The translations under genes and the position numbers were made by a program. From positions 3,162,001 through 3,226,000 of the forward strand of contig JASGIG010000001.1 of the NCBI GenBank assembly GCA_047602055.1: 64,000 bases of DNA, in the 5' to 3' direction. Under the pieces are notes generated by a model. The model made no database searches and was not told where the DNA came from. It saw nothing but the letters and a program-made list of their open reading frames with translations. Origin of the DNA: JAODBQ01 sp047602055. Lineage in GTDB: Bacteria > Actinomycetota > Acidimicrobiia > Acidimicrobiales > Ilumatobacteraceae. This document shows positions 35,908 to 45,781 of this stretch, in pieces (within the stretch, counting starts at the first letter, position 1; each line of letters opens with the position of its first letter).

Positions 35908-37827
35908 CTACCCGCACTTCCCGTTGTCGCACCACAGCTGCGTGGGCTGGAAGCGCTGCTGGCCGGACAGGCCGTTGCCGTTGCCGCCGTCGGCGAGCTT
36001 GTTGGAGTTCGTCCCGTTGACGTACGGCCGGGTGATCAGCGCCGACTCGGAGTACGAGAGCCAGATGTTCCACACCTGGGCGCCGAACTCCTTGTTGATC
36101 GCCTCGGCGGCGGCCTTGCGGGCGGCGGTGTCGGCGTTGGTCTTGATGATCTGCAGGTTCTGGTCGATGACGTCGTCGCGGAAGCGACCGAAGTTCAGCG
36201 CCAGGCTGCCGATCGGGGCCACGCCGGCGGAGCTCCACCACACACGCTGCTGATCCGGGTCGGTGCCGCTGTGGTTGCGCCAGCCGAACGCCTGGAACGC
36301 ACCGGTGAGCGCCAGGCCGATGTACTGGCCCTGCTCGACGGGGGTGATGCTCGTCTTCACCTTGTCGCCGAACGCGTCCTGCCACATCGAGATCACCAGC
36401 TGGTTGGACTCGACGTTGAACGGGTCGTTCGTCGTGTTGAACGTGAACTCGATGTTCGCCGTCCCGGTGGCCTGGAGGCACTGGTCCATGTACTTCTGGG
36501 CCTGCGCGACGTCGTACTTGGGGTAGCCGCTGTCCTCGAGGTAGCCGAGCGAACCAGGCGGGAACGGACCGTTGGCCGAGCCGACCAGCCCGTCACCACC
36601 GCGCTCCTTGTTGTAGCGGTCGACGTCGATCGCCGCGGCCAGGGCCTGGCGGCAGGGAAGCTGCAGCAGCGGGCTCTTGGCGTTGTCACCCTTCGGGTCG
36701 TCGGTGCCGGAGGCGGTGTTCAGCAGGATGTAGCCGATCTCGCCGTTCCTGTTGCTCGTCGTGACCTTCAGGTCCTTGTCGCCGAGCGCGTCGCGCATGG
36801 TGTCGGCGTTGGCCGTCATGAGCACGTCGATGTCGCCCGACTTCAGCGCGTTCGTGCGGCTGTCGGCGTCGACGTAGACGACGGCCTCGTACGTGTCGGC
36901 GTACGGCAGGTCCTCACCGGTGATGCCGTTCTTGCCGCGCCAGTAGTCCTCGTTGCGGGTCGCCTTGAACGAGTTGCCGTTGCCGGGCGAGTACGACTCG
37001 AACGTGAACGCGCCGAGACCGACGGGCTTGGTCGGGTCGCCGTTGGCCGGCGTCGCCGCCAGCGTGGCGTCGTACACCGACGTCTTGTCGTTGCGCTGCG
37101 GCACGTCCGACAGGCTCTCCAGCCACTGCTTGGAGAACATGTACGAGCACTGGCTGCCGGCGAAGTACGACGGCAGGGCCACCCACGGGCCGCCCTGCAG
37201 GTCCATCACGACGTCCATGCCGCTGGCGGTGACCGTGGCGATCGGCGCGTACGCCGAGCCGGTCAGCGAGCTGGCCCGGCAGGTGTCGATGTTGAACTTC
37301 ACCGCGTCGGCGTCGAGCGGCGTGCCGTCCTGGAACTTGATGCCGTCGCGCAGGTGGAGGGTCCACTGCGTGTAGTCGGCGTTGTGGTCGAACGACTTCA
37401 CCAGGTTGGGCACCGGCTCGTTGCTCTGGTTGACCGTGAACAGCGGGTCCGAGATCGCAGACAGGATCGCGAAGCAGCTGCCTGCGCAGCTGACGCGGTA
37501 CGGCGCCCACGGGTTGGCGCTGTCGGAGTCGATGCCGACCACGAGGTCCCCACCGTGCGCCGGGGTGCCGGCGGTGTCGGTGGGCGAGTGGTTGGAATCC
37601 GGATCCCCGACAGCGGTGCTCGCGCCGCCGGTGCTGGCCGTGGTGCTCTCGGTGCTCGCGCCGCCGGTGCTGGCGGTGGTGCTCTCGGTGCTCGCGCCGC
37701 CGGTGCTTGCAGCGGTGGTACCGGCCGTGGTCGTCGTCGCCTCCTTGTCGCTGCTGCAGGCAGCGACGGCGATCGCGCACACGGCCAGCCCGGCGATCAG
37801 CCGTGCTGAGCGCTTCTTGAAACGCAT
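35908..37827 (-). CDS. Family 5 extracellular solute-binding lipoprotein, cluster 1
   Basis: A 639-residue binding protein that starts at ATG 37827 with RSARLIAGLAVCAIAVAAC, a lipoprotein signal peptide with the lipidated Cys near 24; AAGGGGG precedes the ATG. The tether contains three tandem copies of STGGASTESTTA encoded by a 36-base repeat (about 37614-37712). The fold follows with HLRDGIKFQDGTPLDADAVKF, VGLGAFTFESYSPGNG and FGWRNHSGTDPDQQRVWWSS. Cys pairs SCAGSC and QCSYMF suggest disulfides. It is only distantly related to the two paralogues at 28421 and 30482. It is followed directly by OppB, so this is the dedicated binding protein of cluster 1. Confidence 0.95.
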   Translation of the reverse strand: MRFKKRSARLIAGLAVCAIAVAACSSDKEATTTTAGTTAASTGGASTESTTASTGGASTESTTASTGGASTAVGDPDSNHSPTDTAGTPAHGGDLVVGIDSDSANPWAPYRVSCAGSCFAILSAISDPLFTVNQSNEPVPNLVKSFDHNADYTQWTLHLRDGIKFQDGTPLDADAVKFNIDTCRASSLTGSAYAPIATVTASGMDVVMDLQGGPWVALPSYFAGSQCSYMFSKQWLESLSDVPQRNDKTSVYDATLAATPANGDPTKPVGLGAFTFESYSPGNGNSFKATRNEDYWRGKNGITGEDLPYADTYEAVVYVDADSRTNALKSGDIDVLMTANADTMRDALGDKDLKVTTSNRNGEIGYILLNTASGTDDPKGDNAKSPLLQLPCRQALAAAIDVDRYNKERGGDGLVGSANGPFPPGSLGYLEDSGYPKYDVAQAQKYMDQCLQATGTANIEFTFNTTNDPFNVESNQLVISMWQDAFGDKVKTSITPVEQGQYIGLALTGAFQAFGWRNHSGTDPDQQRVWWSSAGVAPIGSLALNFGRFRDDVIDQNLQIIKTNADTAARKAAAEAINKEFGAQVWNIWLSYSESALITRPYVNGTNSNKLADGGNGNGLSGQQRFQPTQLWCDNGKCG

Positions 37828-37892
37828 GTTCCCCCTTGGTTGGATGGGTTCTCGTCGGGCGGGTGCCCAGTTCGGAGCCGGATCGGTCGATG

Positions 37893-39128
<1,236 letters not shown>

Positions 39129-39263
39129 TGTAGAGAGGTCGTCGCGGTGGGAAAGAATTCAGCGGCCATTCGATTTCGGTCGACCACAGGTTCGTCACGG
39201 GCGTGTGAAGTCTTCGCGACACGCCACAGCTACGGATTGACGAAACGTAAAGTGATCGACCTC

Positions 39264-40115
39264 ATGAGTTGCATCACGCCCACCACGTTGCGCAGCGCGC
39301 TCGACGCGCTCGCCGAGGATCCCGGCGCGCTCGTGCTCGCTGGCGGCACCGACGTGATGGTCGAGGTGAACATGGGCCATCGCAAGCCGGTGAACGTCGT
39401 CGCCGTCTCGCGCGTCGCCGAGTTGCGCTCGTGGCTGCACGATCCCGTCGCCCGCACCGTGCGCCTCGGTGCCGGCGTCACGTACGCCGAGATCATGAGC
39501 GAGCCGCTGGCGTCGCTGCTGCCGGCGCTGGCGCAGGCGGCGCGCACCGTCGGCTCACCGCAGATCCGCCACGCGGCGACGATCGGCGGCAACGTCGGGA
39601 CGGCCTCGCCGGCCGGTGACGGCCTGCCGGTGCTCGCCGCGCTCGATGCCGTCGTCCACCTCGAATCCGCCATCGGTTCGCGCGACGTGCCGTTCGCCGA
39701 GTTCGCGGTGGCGCCGAAGCGCACCGTACGTCAGCCCGGCGAGCTGATCACCGCGATCACCCTGCCGGTGCTGCGCGGCTGGCAGGGCTACGCCAAGGTC
39801 GGCGTCCGCAACGCGATGGTGATCGCCACGGCGACGTGCTGCCTGGCCGTCGACGAGGACCGCCACGGCGTGCGCATCGCGCTCGGGTCGGTCGGCCCGG
39901 TGATCATCCGGGCGAGCGAGGCCGAGGCGTACGCCTCGGCGAACGTCGACTGGACGGCGCGCTCGGCGAGCGCCGACGCGGTCGCGAGGATCGGTGCGCT
40001 CGCCGCGGCGTCGGCACGGCCGATCGACGACCACCGGTCCACCGCCGACTACCGGCGTCACGCCATCGGCGTGCTCGCGGCACGCCTCGCACGGAGGGCG
40101 TTCCCGAATGAGTGA
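39264..40115 (+). CDS. FAD-binding subunit of a xanthine-dehydrogenase-family molybdoenzyme
   Basis: A 283-residue CoxM/XdhB-type flavoprotein that passes electrons from the iron-sulfur subunit to the final acceptor. The FAD-binding motif VLAGGTDVMVEVNMG (near 23-37) and the second motif IRHAATIGGNVGTASPAGD (near 99-117) are both intact. The C-terminal CO dehydrogenase flavoprotein domain starts about 170. I chose ATG 39264; GTG 39252 is an alternative. The gene overlaps the start of the next subunit by eight bases, and the order medium-small-large is standard for this enzyme family. Confidence 0.93.
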   Translation: MSCITPTTLRSALDALAEDPGALVLAGGTDVMVEVNMGHRKPVNVVAVSRVAELRSWLHDPVARTVRLGAGVTYAEIMSEPLASLLPALAQAARTVGSPQIRHAATIGGNVGTASPAGDGLPVLAALDAVVHLESAIGSRDVPFAEFAVAPKRTVRQPGELITAITLPVLRGWQGYAKVGVRNAMVIATATCCLAVDEDRHGVRIALGSVGPVIIRASEAEAYASANVDWTARSASADAVARIGALAAASARPIDDHRSTADYRRHAIGVLAARLARRAFPNE

Positions 40116-40623
40116 GCGCAGCGATGCCATCGGCTCCAACGAGCTGTACACGTTGCACGTCAACGGCGAGGACCGCGAGGTGCGCGACGCGTGGGTCGGG
40201 GAGAGCCTGCTGTACGTGCTGCGCGAACGGCTCGGGCTGATGGGCAGCAAGGGCGCGTGCGAGCAGGGCGAGTGCGGGTCGTGCACCGTCCTGGTCGACG
40301 ACGAGCTGGTGTGCAGCTGCCTGTGCATGGCGGCGTCGCTGCCCGGTTGCGCGGTCACCACGATCGAGGGCATCGCCCCGGTGGGCGCGCCGAGCGACGT
40401 GCAGCAGGCGTTCGTCGACGCCGGTGCGGTGCAGTGCGGGTTCTGCACGCCCGGCTTGATCGTGTCGGCGCACGCGCTGCTGGAGCGCAACCCCGACCCG
40501 GGCGAGTACGAGATCCGCGAGGAGCTGTCCGGCAACATCTGCCGCTGCACCGGCTACGGCCGGATCATCGACGCCGTGCAGCGCGTCGCCCTCGCCAGGG
40601 GCGCTGCCGGGAGCGGGTCATGA
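40108..40623 (+). CDS. 2Fe-2S subunit of a xanthine-dehydrogenase-family molybdoenzyme
   Basis: A 171-residue CoxS/XdhC-type protein with two [2Fe-2S] clusters. The N-terminal plant-ferredoxin-like cluster uses C51, C56, C59 and C71 (CEQGECGSC then C). The C-terminal helical cluster uses C110, C113, C145 and C147 (CGFC and CRC), all at the canonical spacings. It relays electrons from the molybdenum subunit to the FAD subunit. The start overlaps the end of the FAD gene; ATG 40108 gives a 12-residue lead before LYTLHVNGED. The large-subunit gene does not follow directly: 97 bases of palindromic sequence lie between. Confidence 0.96.
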   Translation: MSERSDAIGSNELYTLHVNGEDREVRDAWVGESLLYVLRERLGLMGSKGACEQGECGSCTVLVDDELVCSCLCMAASLPGCAVTTIEGIAPVGAPSDVQQAFVDAGAVQCGFCTPGLIVSAHALLERNPDPGEYEIREELSGNICRCTGYGRIIDAVQRVALARGAAGSGS

Positions 40624-40720
40624 GCCGTCATCTGCGGGGGCGGCGCCCCCGAACGCGATGCGCCACATCGACGTCTGGTCCGCCGGCGCTCCGCCAGCCG
40701 TCTGCTCACGAGCTGGGCTC
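40624..40720. repeat. Palindromic element between the small and large molybdoenzyme subunit genes (family F-like)
   Basis: The 97-base gap interrupts an otherwise overlapping operon. It contains GGGGG-CGGCG-CCCCC at 40636-40650 followed by GCGCCACATCG, the same order as CGGGGGCTGCGCCCCCG then GCGCCACATCG at 53204-53240, and ends in a hairpin over the next start codon. I infer that an extragenic palindromic element inserted here. The frame of the large subunit is open through the element from ATG 40658, so a 21-residue N-terminal extension is possible. Confidence 0.6.
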
Positions 40721-40726
40721 GTGAGC
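40704..40726 (+). promoter_or_regulatory. Hairpin covering the start codon of the molybdoenzyme large subunit
   Basis: GCTCACGAG at 40704-40712 and CTCGTGAGC at 40718-40726 form a perfect 9-bp stem with loop CTGGG. The GTG start at 40721-40723 is inside the 3' arm. In mRNA this would hide the start codon, so large-subunit synthesis may depend on ribosomes arriving from the upstream gene or on a factor that opens the stem. If ATG 40658 is the true start, the hairpin would only lie within the coding region. Confidence 0.5.
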
Positions 40727-42994
40727 ATCGACACCGCGACACGGCTGCGCGGGCGACTCGGCGACAGCATCACCCGCCCCGACGGGATCGCCAAGGTGCA
40801 GGGCTCGTTCGCGTTCTCCGGAGATCTCAGCGCGGACGGCTTCCTGTGGGGGGCGACGCTGCGCTCGCCGCACCCGTACGCACGCATCGTCTCGATCGAC
40901 GTGTCGCCGGCGTGGCGGATCGACGGCGTCGAGGCGATCGTCACCGCCGCCGACGTGCCCGGCAAGCCGACCTACGGGCTGATCGCCCAGGACCAACCGG
41001 TGTTCGCCCGCGACGTCGTGCGCTACGTCGGCGAGCCGATCGCCGCCGTCGCCGCCAACCACCCCGAGACCTGCCGCCGCGCCCTCGCGGCGATCGAGGT
41101 GACCTACGAGGTCTTGGAGCCGCTCGTCGATCCCGAGGCGGCGATCGCCGGCACCCACCAGCCGATCCACCCCGACGGCAACGTCATCCGCCGCCAGCGG
41201 ATCGTCCGTGGCGACCAGTCCCTGGTCGGCGACGTCGTCGTCGAGGGCACCTACGAGATGGGCATGCAGGACCAGGCCTTCCTCGGTCTGGAGGCCGCGC
41301 TGGCGATGCCGGGCCCCGGCGGCGCGTCGGTCGAGCTGTACGTCGCCACCCAATGGCTGCACGAGGACCGCAAGCAGATCGCCGACTGCCTCGGCCTGCC
41401 GCAGGAGTCGGTGCTGCTCACGCTCGGCGGCGTCGGCGGCGCGTTCGGGGCGCGCGAGGACATCAGCCTGCAGGTGCACACCTGCCTGCTCGCCCTGCGC
41501 ACGGGACGCCCGGTGCGCATGGCCTACAGCCGCGAGGAGAGCTTCCTCGGTCACGTGCACCGCCACCCGGCGAAGGTCTGGATGCGCCACCACGCGTCGC
41601 GCGACGGCACGCTGCTCCGGGTCGAGGCCCGGCTGGTGCTCGACGGCGGCGCCTACGCGTCCACGTCGGCGGCGGTGCTGACGAACGCGGTCACCCACGT
41701 GCAGGGCCCGTACAAGTGCGAGAACGCCACCGTCGACAGCTATGCGGTGCGCACCAACAACCTGCCGTGCGGGGCGATGCGCGGCTTCGGCGTCGTCCAG
41801 GCGTGCTTCGCCCACGAGGGCCAGATGGACCTGCTCGCCAAGGCGTGCGGGCTGGACCCGGTGGAGATCCGGCTGCGCAACGCGATGGAGACCGGCGACC
41901 GGCTGATCACCGGCCAGGTGATCCGCAACGTCGCGCCGGTGGCCCGCTGCATCCGCGAGACCGCGGCCCTGCCGCTGCCCGACGTCCCCGTCGGCGGCTT
42001 CGACGGCGACCCGATGCGCCTGCCCGGCGGAGCCGGCCTCACCGCCGACGCCGGCCACGTCCGCCGGGGCGTCGGCTGGGGCGTGTCGATCAAGAACCTG
42101 ATGTACTCCGACGGCTTCGACGACTACTCGACGGCACGCTGCCGGCTGGCCGACGGCGTGGCCACGCTGAAGTTCGCCACCGCCGAGGTCGGCCAGGGCT
42201 TCACGATGCTCGCCGGGCAGATCGCCCGAGACATCCTCGGCGTCGACGACGTGCTGCTCGAGCCGATCGACACCACCGTCGGCTCGGCCGGCTCGACGTC
42301 GGCGTCGCGCCAGACGTGGATGAGCGGTGGGGCGGTGAAGATGGCCTGCGACGCGGTGCGTGACTCCTTGTTGGATGCTGTCGCCCTGGCGCACGGCGTC
42401 GACGCATCCACGTTGTCGATCGACGGGCGGGACGTGGTCGACGCGTCGGGCGCGCTGCGCGTCGCGGTGGCGGAGGCCTCGGCTGGCGTCGCCTTCGAGG
42501 CCACCCGCGAATACCACCACCAGCCGACCGTCGAGCTCGACGAGGACGGCCAGGGCGACTGCCACACCGCGTTCGCGTTCGTCGCCCACCGCGCCGTGGT
42601 CGACGTCGATCCCGAGCTCGGCCTCGTCAAGGTCGTGCAGATCGCCACCGCCCAGGACGTCGGCCGGGCGCTCAACCCGCTGAGCGTGCTCGGCCAGATC
42701 GAGGGCGGCATCGCCCAGGGGGTCGGTCTGGCGGTGATGGAGGAGATCATCCAGACGAACGGTCGGGTGCGCAACGCCAGCTTCACCGACTACCTGCTGC
42801 CGACGATGCTGGACATGCCCGACGTCGTCGCCTCCCTCGTCGAGGAGCCGGATCCGCTGGCCCCGCTCGGCGCCAAGGGCGTCGGCGAACCGCCGTGCAT
42901 CTCGTCCACCCCGGCGGTCGTCGCCGCCATCCGCGACGCCATCGGCAAGGACCTGTGGCGAGTCCCCGTGCGCCCCAGCGACATCTGCCTCTGA
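40721..42994 (+). CDS. Molybdopterin-binding large subunit, xanthine dehydrogenase family
   Basis: A 757-residue catalytic subunit that hydroxylates an aromatic N-heterocycle or aldehyde at a Mo centre. It begins TRLRGRLGDSITRPDGIAKVQG, typical of the family, and has GGVGGAFGAREDISLQ (Mo-cofactor/substrate loop), CGAMRGFGVVQACFAHEGQMD, and near the end the catalytic-Glu motif GAKGVGEPP followed by STPAVVAAIRDA. The order of motifs matches XdhA/xanthine dehydrogenases more closely than CO dehydrogenase, which would show a VAYRCSFR-type active-site loop that I do not see. With a purine-type phosphoribosyltransferase next door, a purine or related heterocycle is the likeliest substrate. Confidence 0.93.
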   Translation: MSIDTATRLRGRLGDSITRPDGIAKVQGSFAFSGDLSADGFLWGATLRSPHPYARIVSIDVSPAWRIDGVEAIVTAADVPGKPTYGLIAQDQPVFARDVVRYVGEPIAAVAANHPETCRRALAAIEVTYEVLEPLVDPEAAIAGTHQPIHPDGNVIRRQRIVRGDQSLVGDVVVEGTYEMGMQDQAFLGLEAALAMPGPGGASVELYVATQWLHEDRKQIADCLGLPQESVLLTLGGVGGAFGAREDISLQVHTCLLALRTGRPVRMAYSREESFLGHVHRHPAKVWMRHHASRDGTLLRVEARLVLDGGAYASTSAAVLTNAVTHVQGPYKCENATVDSYAVRTNNLPCGAMRGFGVVQACFAHEGQMDLLAKACGLDPVEIRLRNAMETGDRLITGQVIRNVAPVARCIRETAALPLPDVPVGGFDGDPMRLPGGAGLTADAGHVRRGVGWGVSIKNLMYSDGFDDYSTARCRLADGVATLKFATAEVGQGFTMLAGQIARDILGVDDVLLEPIDTTVGSAGSTSASRQTWMSGGAVKMACDAVRDSLLDAVALAHGVDASTLSIDGRDVVDASGALRVAVAEASAGVAFEATREYHHQPTVELDEDGQGDCHTAFAFVAHRAVVDVDPELGLVKVVQIATAQDVGRALNPLSVLGQIEGGIAQGVGLAVMEEIIQTNGRVRNASFTDYLLPTMLDMPDVVASLVEEPDPLAPLGAKGVGEPPCISSTPAVVAAIRDAIGKDLWRVPVRPSDICL

Positions 42995-43001
42995 CTTGGA
43001 G

Positions 43002-43138
43002 GTGATCGGGGTCGACACCAACATCCTCGTTCGATACGTCGTCCGCGACGACCCCGCGCAGACGGCTCGCGTCGAACGGCCGTGGAGGCGCTCGATCGCA
43101 AGGCCGCCAAACGGGCGGGCGTGCATCTGCTGGAGTAG
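43002..43138 (+). pseudogene. Remnant of a PIN-domain (VapC-like) toxin gene
   Basis: Directly after the large subunit, GTG 43002 begins VIGVDTNILVRYVVRDD, the N-terminal strand of PIN-domain nucleases with the first catalytic Asp. About 30 codons later, in another frame, comes ALDRKAAKRAGVHLLE and a stop at 43136-43138, which matches the C-terminal end of PIN proteins (T/ALDRKA...GV.LL). The roughly 80 codons in between are missing, so the gene was collapsed by an internal deletion. No antitoxin gene is next to it. It cannot encode an active nuclease. Confidence 0.65.
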
Positions 43139-43148
43139 GTTCGCCCGA

Positions 43149-43643
43149 GTGACGAGCGAGCGCGAGATCCTCACCTGGGAACTGTTCGGGGAGGCGTCAC
43201 GCACGCTGGCCCAGATGGTCGCCGACGACTACGAGCCGGACATGATCCTGTCCATCGCCCGTGGCGGGCTGCTGATCGGCGGGGCGCTCGGCTACGCGCT
43301 GTCCGTCAAGAACGTCTACACGATGAACGTCGAGTTCTACACCGGCGTCGACGAGCGCCTGGAGGTGCCGCGGATCCTGCCGCCGGCACCGGACTTCGTC
43401 GACGTCACCGACGCCCGCATCCTGATCGCCGACGACGTCGCCGACACCGGCCACACGCTGCGCTCGGTTCAGGACTTCTGCGCGGGGAAGGTCGCCGAGG
43501 TGCGCACCGCGGTGCTGTACCAGAAGAGCCACTCGGTGGTGCACTGCGACTACGTGTGGCGCCACACCGACAAGTGGATCAACTTCCCGTGGAGCGACAA
43601 GGACCCCGTCGCCCGGCGCGCCTGGGCCGTCAAGGACGCGTAG
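43149..43643 (+). CDS. Phosphoribosyltransferase family protein (purine type)
   Basis: A 164-residue type I PRTase with the PRPP-binding motif ILIADDVADTGHTL near 97-110 and the pyrophosphate loop SIARGGLLIGG near 36-46. The small hood and the late YVWRHTDKWINFPWSDKD recall xanthine/hypoxanthine-guanine PRTases, which convert a free nucleobase and PRPP to a nucleotide. GTG 43149 lies just after the vapC relic. Its place behind a xanthine-dehydrogenase-like enzyme suggests purine salvage coupled to purine oxidation. A related group of PRTases acts in regulation or on other bases, so substrate identity is not certain. Confidence 0.88.
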   Translation: MTSEREILTWELFGEASRTLAQMVADDYEPDMILSIARGGLLIGGALGYALSVKNVYTMNVEFYTGVDERLEVPRILPPAPDFVDVTDARILIADDVADTGHTLRSVQDFCAGKVAEVRTAVLYQKSHSVVHCDYVWRHTDKWINFPWSDKDPVARRAWAVKDA

Positions 43644-43659
43644 GCGCGAAGATCGCGGC

Positions 43660-44478
43660 ATGACCGCGCTGACCGTTCGAGCCGCCGATCGCGAGGTCGT
43701 CGACCGCGCCCTCGCCACCCTCGCCAGCGACGGCGTGGCCATCGTCGCCGACGTGTTGAGCGCCGACGAGGCTGCCGGCGCGCTCGACGCCCTGTGGGGT
43801 GCCTCCGCCGAGAGCCAGCGCCGTGGCGTGCCGCCGCACATCGTCGGGCTCGATCCCAACGCCAGCAACGTGCGGGTGTTCAACCTGATCGATCTCGATC
43901 CGCTGTTCGGCCAGCTGATCGCCCACCCGACCGCCGACGCCATCGTCACCGGCCTGCTCGGCCGTGACCACATCGTCTCCAACTTCACGGCGAACATCGC
44001 CCGCCCCGGCAGCGAGTCGATGGTCGTGCACTCCGACCTCGCCGCGGTGATGCCCGAGCCGTGGACCGCGCCGCTCAGCTGCAACGTGATCTGGTGCCTC
44101 ACCGACGTCCACGCCGACAACGGCGCGACGCTGCACATCCCCGGCAGCCATCGCTACCGGACCGCGGCCGACGTGCCCGCCGACCCGATCAGTCACATGG
44201 TCCCGTTCGAGGCCACCGCCGGGTCGCTCGTCGTGATGGAGGGCCGCATCTGGCACACCTCCGGGCGCAACGTCACCGCCGACGAGGACCGTGGGCTGCT
44301 GTTCGGCTACTACACCAAGCCGTTCCTGCGGCCGCAGTGGAACTTCACGGCGGCGCTGCGCCGCGAGGTGCAGGCGACGCTGGACCCGGTGATGCGCTAC
44401 CGGCTTGGCCTCGACGCGATGCTCAACATGCCCGGCGAGGAGCTGTTCGGCGATCTCGCCGGTGACGTCCCCTCCTAG
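43660..44478 (+). CDS. Phytanoyl-CoA dioxygenase (PhyH) family protein
   Basis: A 272-residue Fe(II)/2-oxoglutarate-dependent oxygenase. The metal ligands are His124 and Asp126 (VVHSDLAAV) and His199 (GRIWHTSGRN), with Arg203 as the expected 2-oxoglutarate anchor. ADNGATLHIPGSHRY is the typical strand before the last His. The family hydroxylates aliphatic or amino-acid-like substrates, including tailoring reactions. It follows the PRTase gene by 16 bases and converges end-to-end with the next membrane protein gene, with no gap between the stops. Its link to the nucleobase enzymes is positional only. Confidence 0.88.
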   Translation: MTALTVRAADREVVDRALATLASDGVAIVADVLSADEAAGALDALWGASAESQRRGVPPHIVGLDPNASNVRVFNLIDLDPLFGQLIAHPTADAIVTGLLGRDHIVSNFTANIARPGSESMVVHSDLAAVMPEPWTAPLSCNVIWCLTDVHADNGATLHIPGSHRYRTAADVPADPISHMVPFEATAGSLVVMEGRIWHTSGRNVTADEDRGLLFGYYTKPFLRPQWNFTAALRREVQATLDPVMRYRLGLDAMLNMPGEELFGDLAGDVPS

Positions 44479-45750
44479 TCAGGGGCCCGTCGGCGCAGCG
44501 CCGTGCTCCTGGCGGGCGGCGCGCATCTCCCCGGAGGGTGCCGGCGCCTCGCGGCCGAGCAGCAGGAGGCGCACGGCCTGAGCCGCGTCGCGCGGCCTGG
44601 CGCCGAAGTCCCGCAGCGCCAGGGCCCACGCCGTGAGCGCCGCCAGCGTGAGGCCGATGCCGAGGGCCAGGCCCCAGCCGCCGGCGGCCCGCCACCCGGC
44701 GTGCAGCATCGCCACCGAGGCCAGCACCAGGACGACCAACGTGATGACGACCGTCGCCGACTCGAACTGCGTGGAGCTCTTGTCGAGGTAGACGTCGCGG
44801 TGCTCGCCGACGCCGGGGGTGTGCCGCTGGATCATCCGCAGCGGCGACGTGACGCTGCGGGCCGCGAGCGGCGACCACGCCACGTACACGAGGGCGACGA
44901 GGAACAGCGAGCGGTTGGGGAACCCGCCGGTGAAGTGGCCGCCACCCGGGTCCTCGCGCACCGCCTGGTCGACGAAGCCGCTCGCCGCGAGGGTGACGAC
45001 GGTGGTGGCGATCAGCAGCAGGATGGCCTTGCTGTAGCGGAGCACGACGGTGCGGATCGCCAGCACGTGGCGGGCGAGCAGCGCCTCGCTGCGGGCGACG
45101 TCGTGCGCCAGCGTCCGGTCGCGGTTGAGGCCGGCGAGGCGGAACGACTGGCGGACCCGCTCGCTGTCGCCGGCGGTGCCCTCGTCGGGCAGCACGCCCC
45201 AGACGTCGAAGCTGCGCGTGTCGAAGCGATCGCGCCAGCCGTCGTCGTCGGCGCCTCGTGGGACGAGCAGGCCGCGGGTCCACTCGTCCTCGCGGCTCTC
45301 GTCGAGCAACCGGCGCGTCTGCGGGCTCAGCTCGTCGTTGTTGAATCCGAGGCCGGGAAGGATGAAGCGCGGGTTGAACACCACCCGGTGATGGCCGTCG
45401 ACCCTGGGCGCGTGGGCGCCGAACGTGTTGCTCGTGAAGTAGAAGGCCAGCAGGTCGCCGACCAGCAGGTAGATCGCCGGGATGGGGATGAGGATCACCA
45501 GGGAGGCCGCCACGCCCAGGGCGATCAGCGGAAGCCACGGCTGGCCGGCGTCGAAACCCGCTGTCAGCACCGTCATCATCTTCGGAAACGCGTCGCGCAG
45601 GAACAGTGGCAGCAGGAGCACGAGCGCCGAGCCGCCGAGCAGGGCCTGAGCCACACGGTGGATCGTCGACAGGCGTACCTCGGTACGTTGCAGGAACGAG
45701 CGCATCGCCGCCCGCGACTCCTCGTCGCCGATGAGTGGCGCCGGCTCCAT
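44479..45750 (-). CDS. Polytopic membrane protein of unknown function
   Basis: A 423-residue protein with two N-terminal transmembrane segments (ALLGGSALVLLLPLFL and PLIALGVAASLVILIPIPAIYLLVGDLLAFYF), a soluble middle of about 150 residues rich in charged residues (HRVVFNPRFILPGLGFNND, DDDGWRDRFDTRSFDVWG), and at least four C-terminal segments (YSKAILLLIATTVVTLAASG onwards). The short acidic and Arg-rich tail ends EHGAAPTGP. The two-part membrane layout resembles large transporters or channel-like proteins but no motif gives a family. It stands alone between convergent and co-directional neighbours. Confidence 0.75.
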   Translation of the reverse strand: MEPAPLIGDEESRAAMRSFLQRTEVRLSTIHRVAQALLGGSALVLLLPLFLRDAFPKMMTVLTAGFDAGQPWLPLIALGVAASLVILIPIPAIYLLVGDLLAFYFTSNTFGAHAPRVDGHHRVVFNPRFILPGLGFNNDELSPQTRRLLDESREDEWTRGLLVPRGADDDGWRDRFDTRSFDVWGVLPDEGTAGDSERVRQSFRLAGLNRDRTLAHDVARSEALLARHVLAIRTVVLRYSKAILLLIATTVVTLAASGFVDQAVREDPGGGHFTGGFPNRSLFLVALVYVAWSPLAARSVTSPLRMIQRHTPGVGEHRDVYLDKSSTQFESATVVITLVVLVLASVAMLHAGWRAAGGWGLALGIGLTLAALTAWALALRDFGARPRDAAQAVRLLLLGREAPAPSGEMRAARQEHGAAPTGP

Positions 45751-45781
45751 CAGATGCGCAGACTATGCGAGCGGGGGACGG

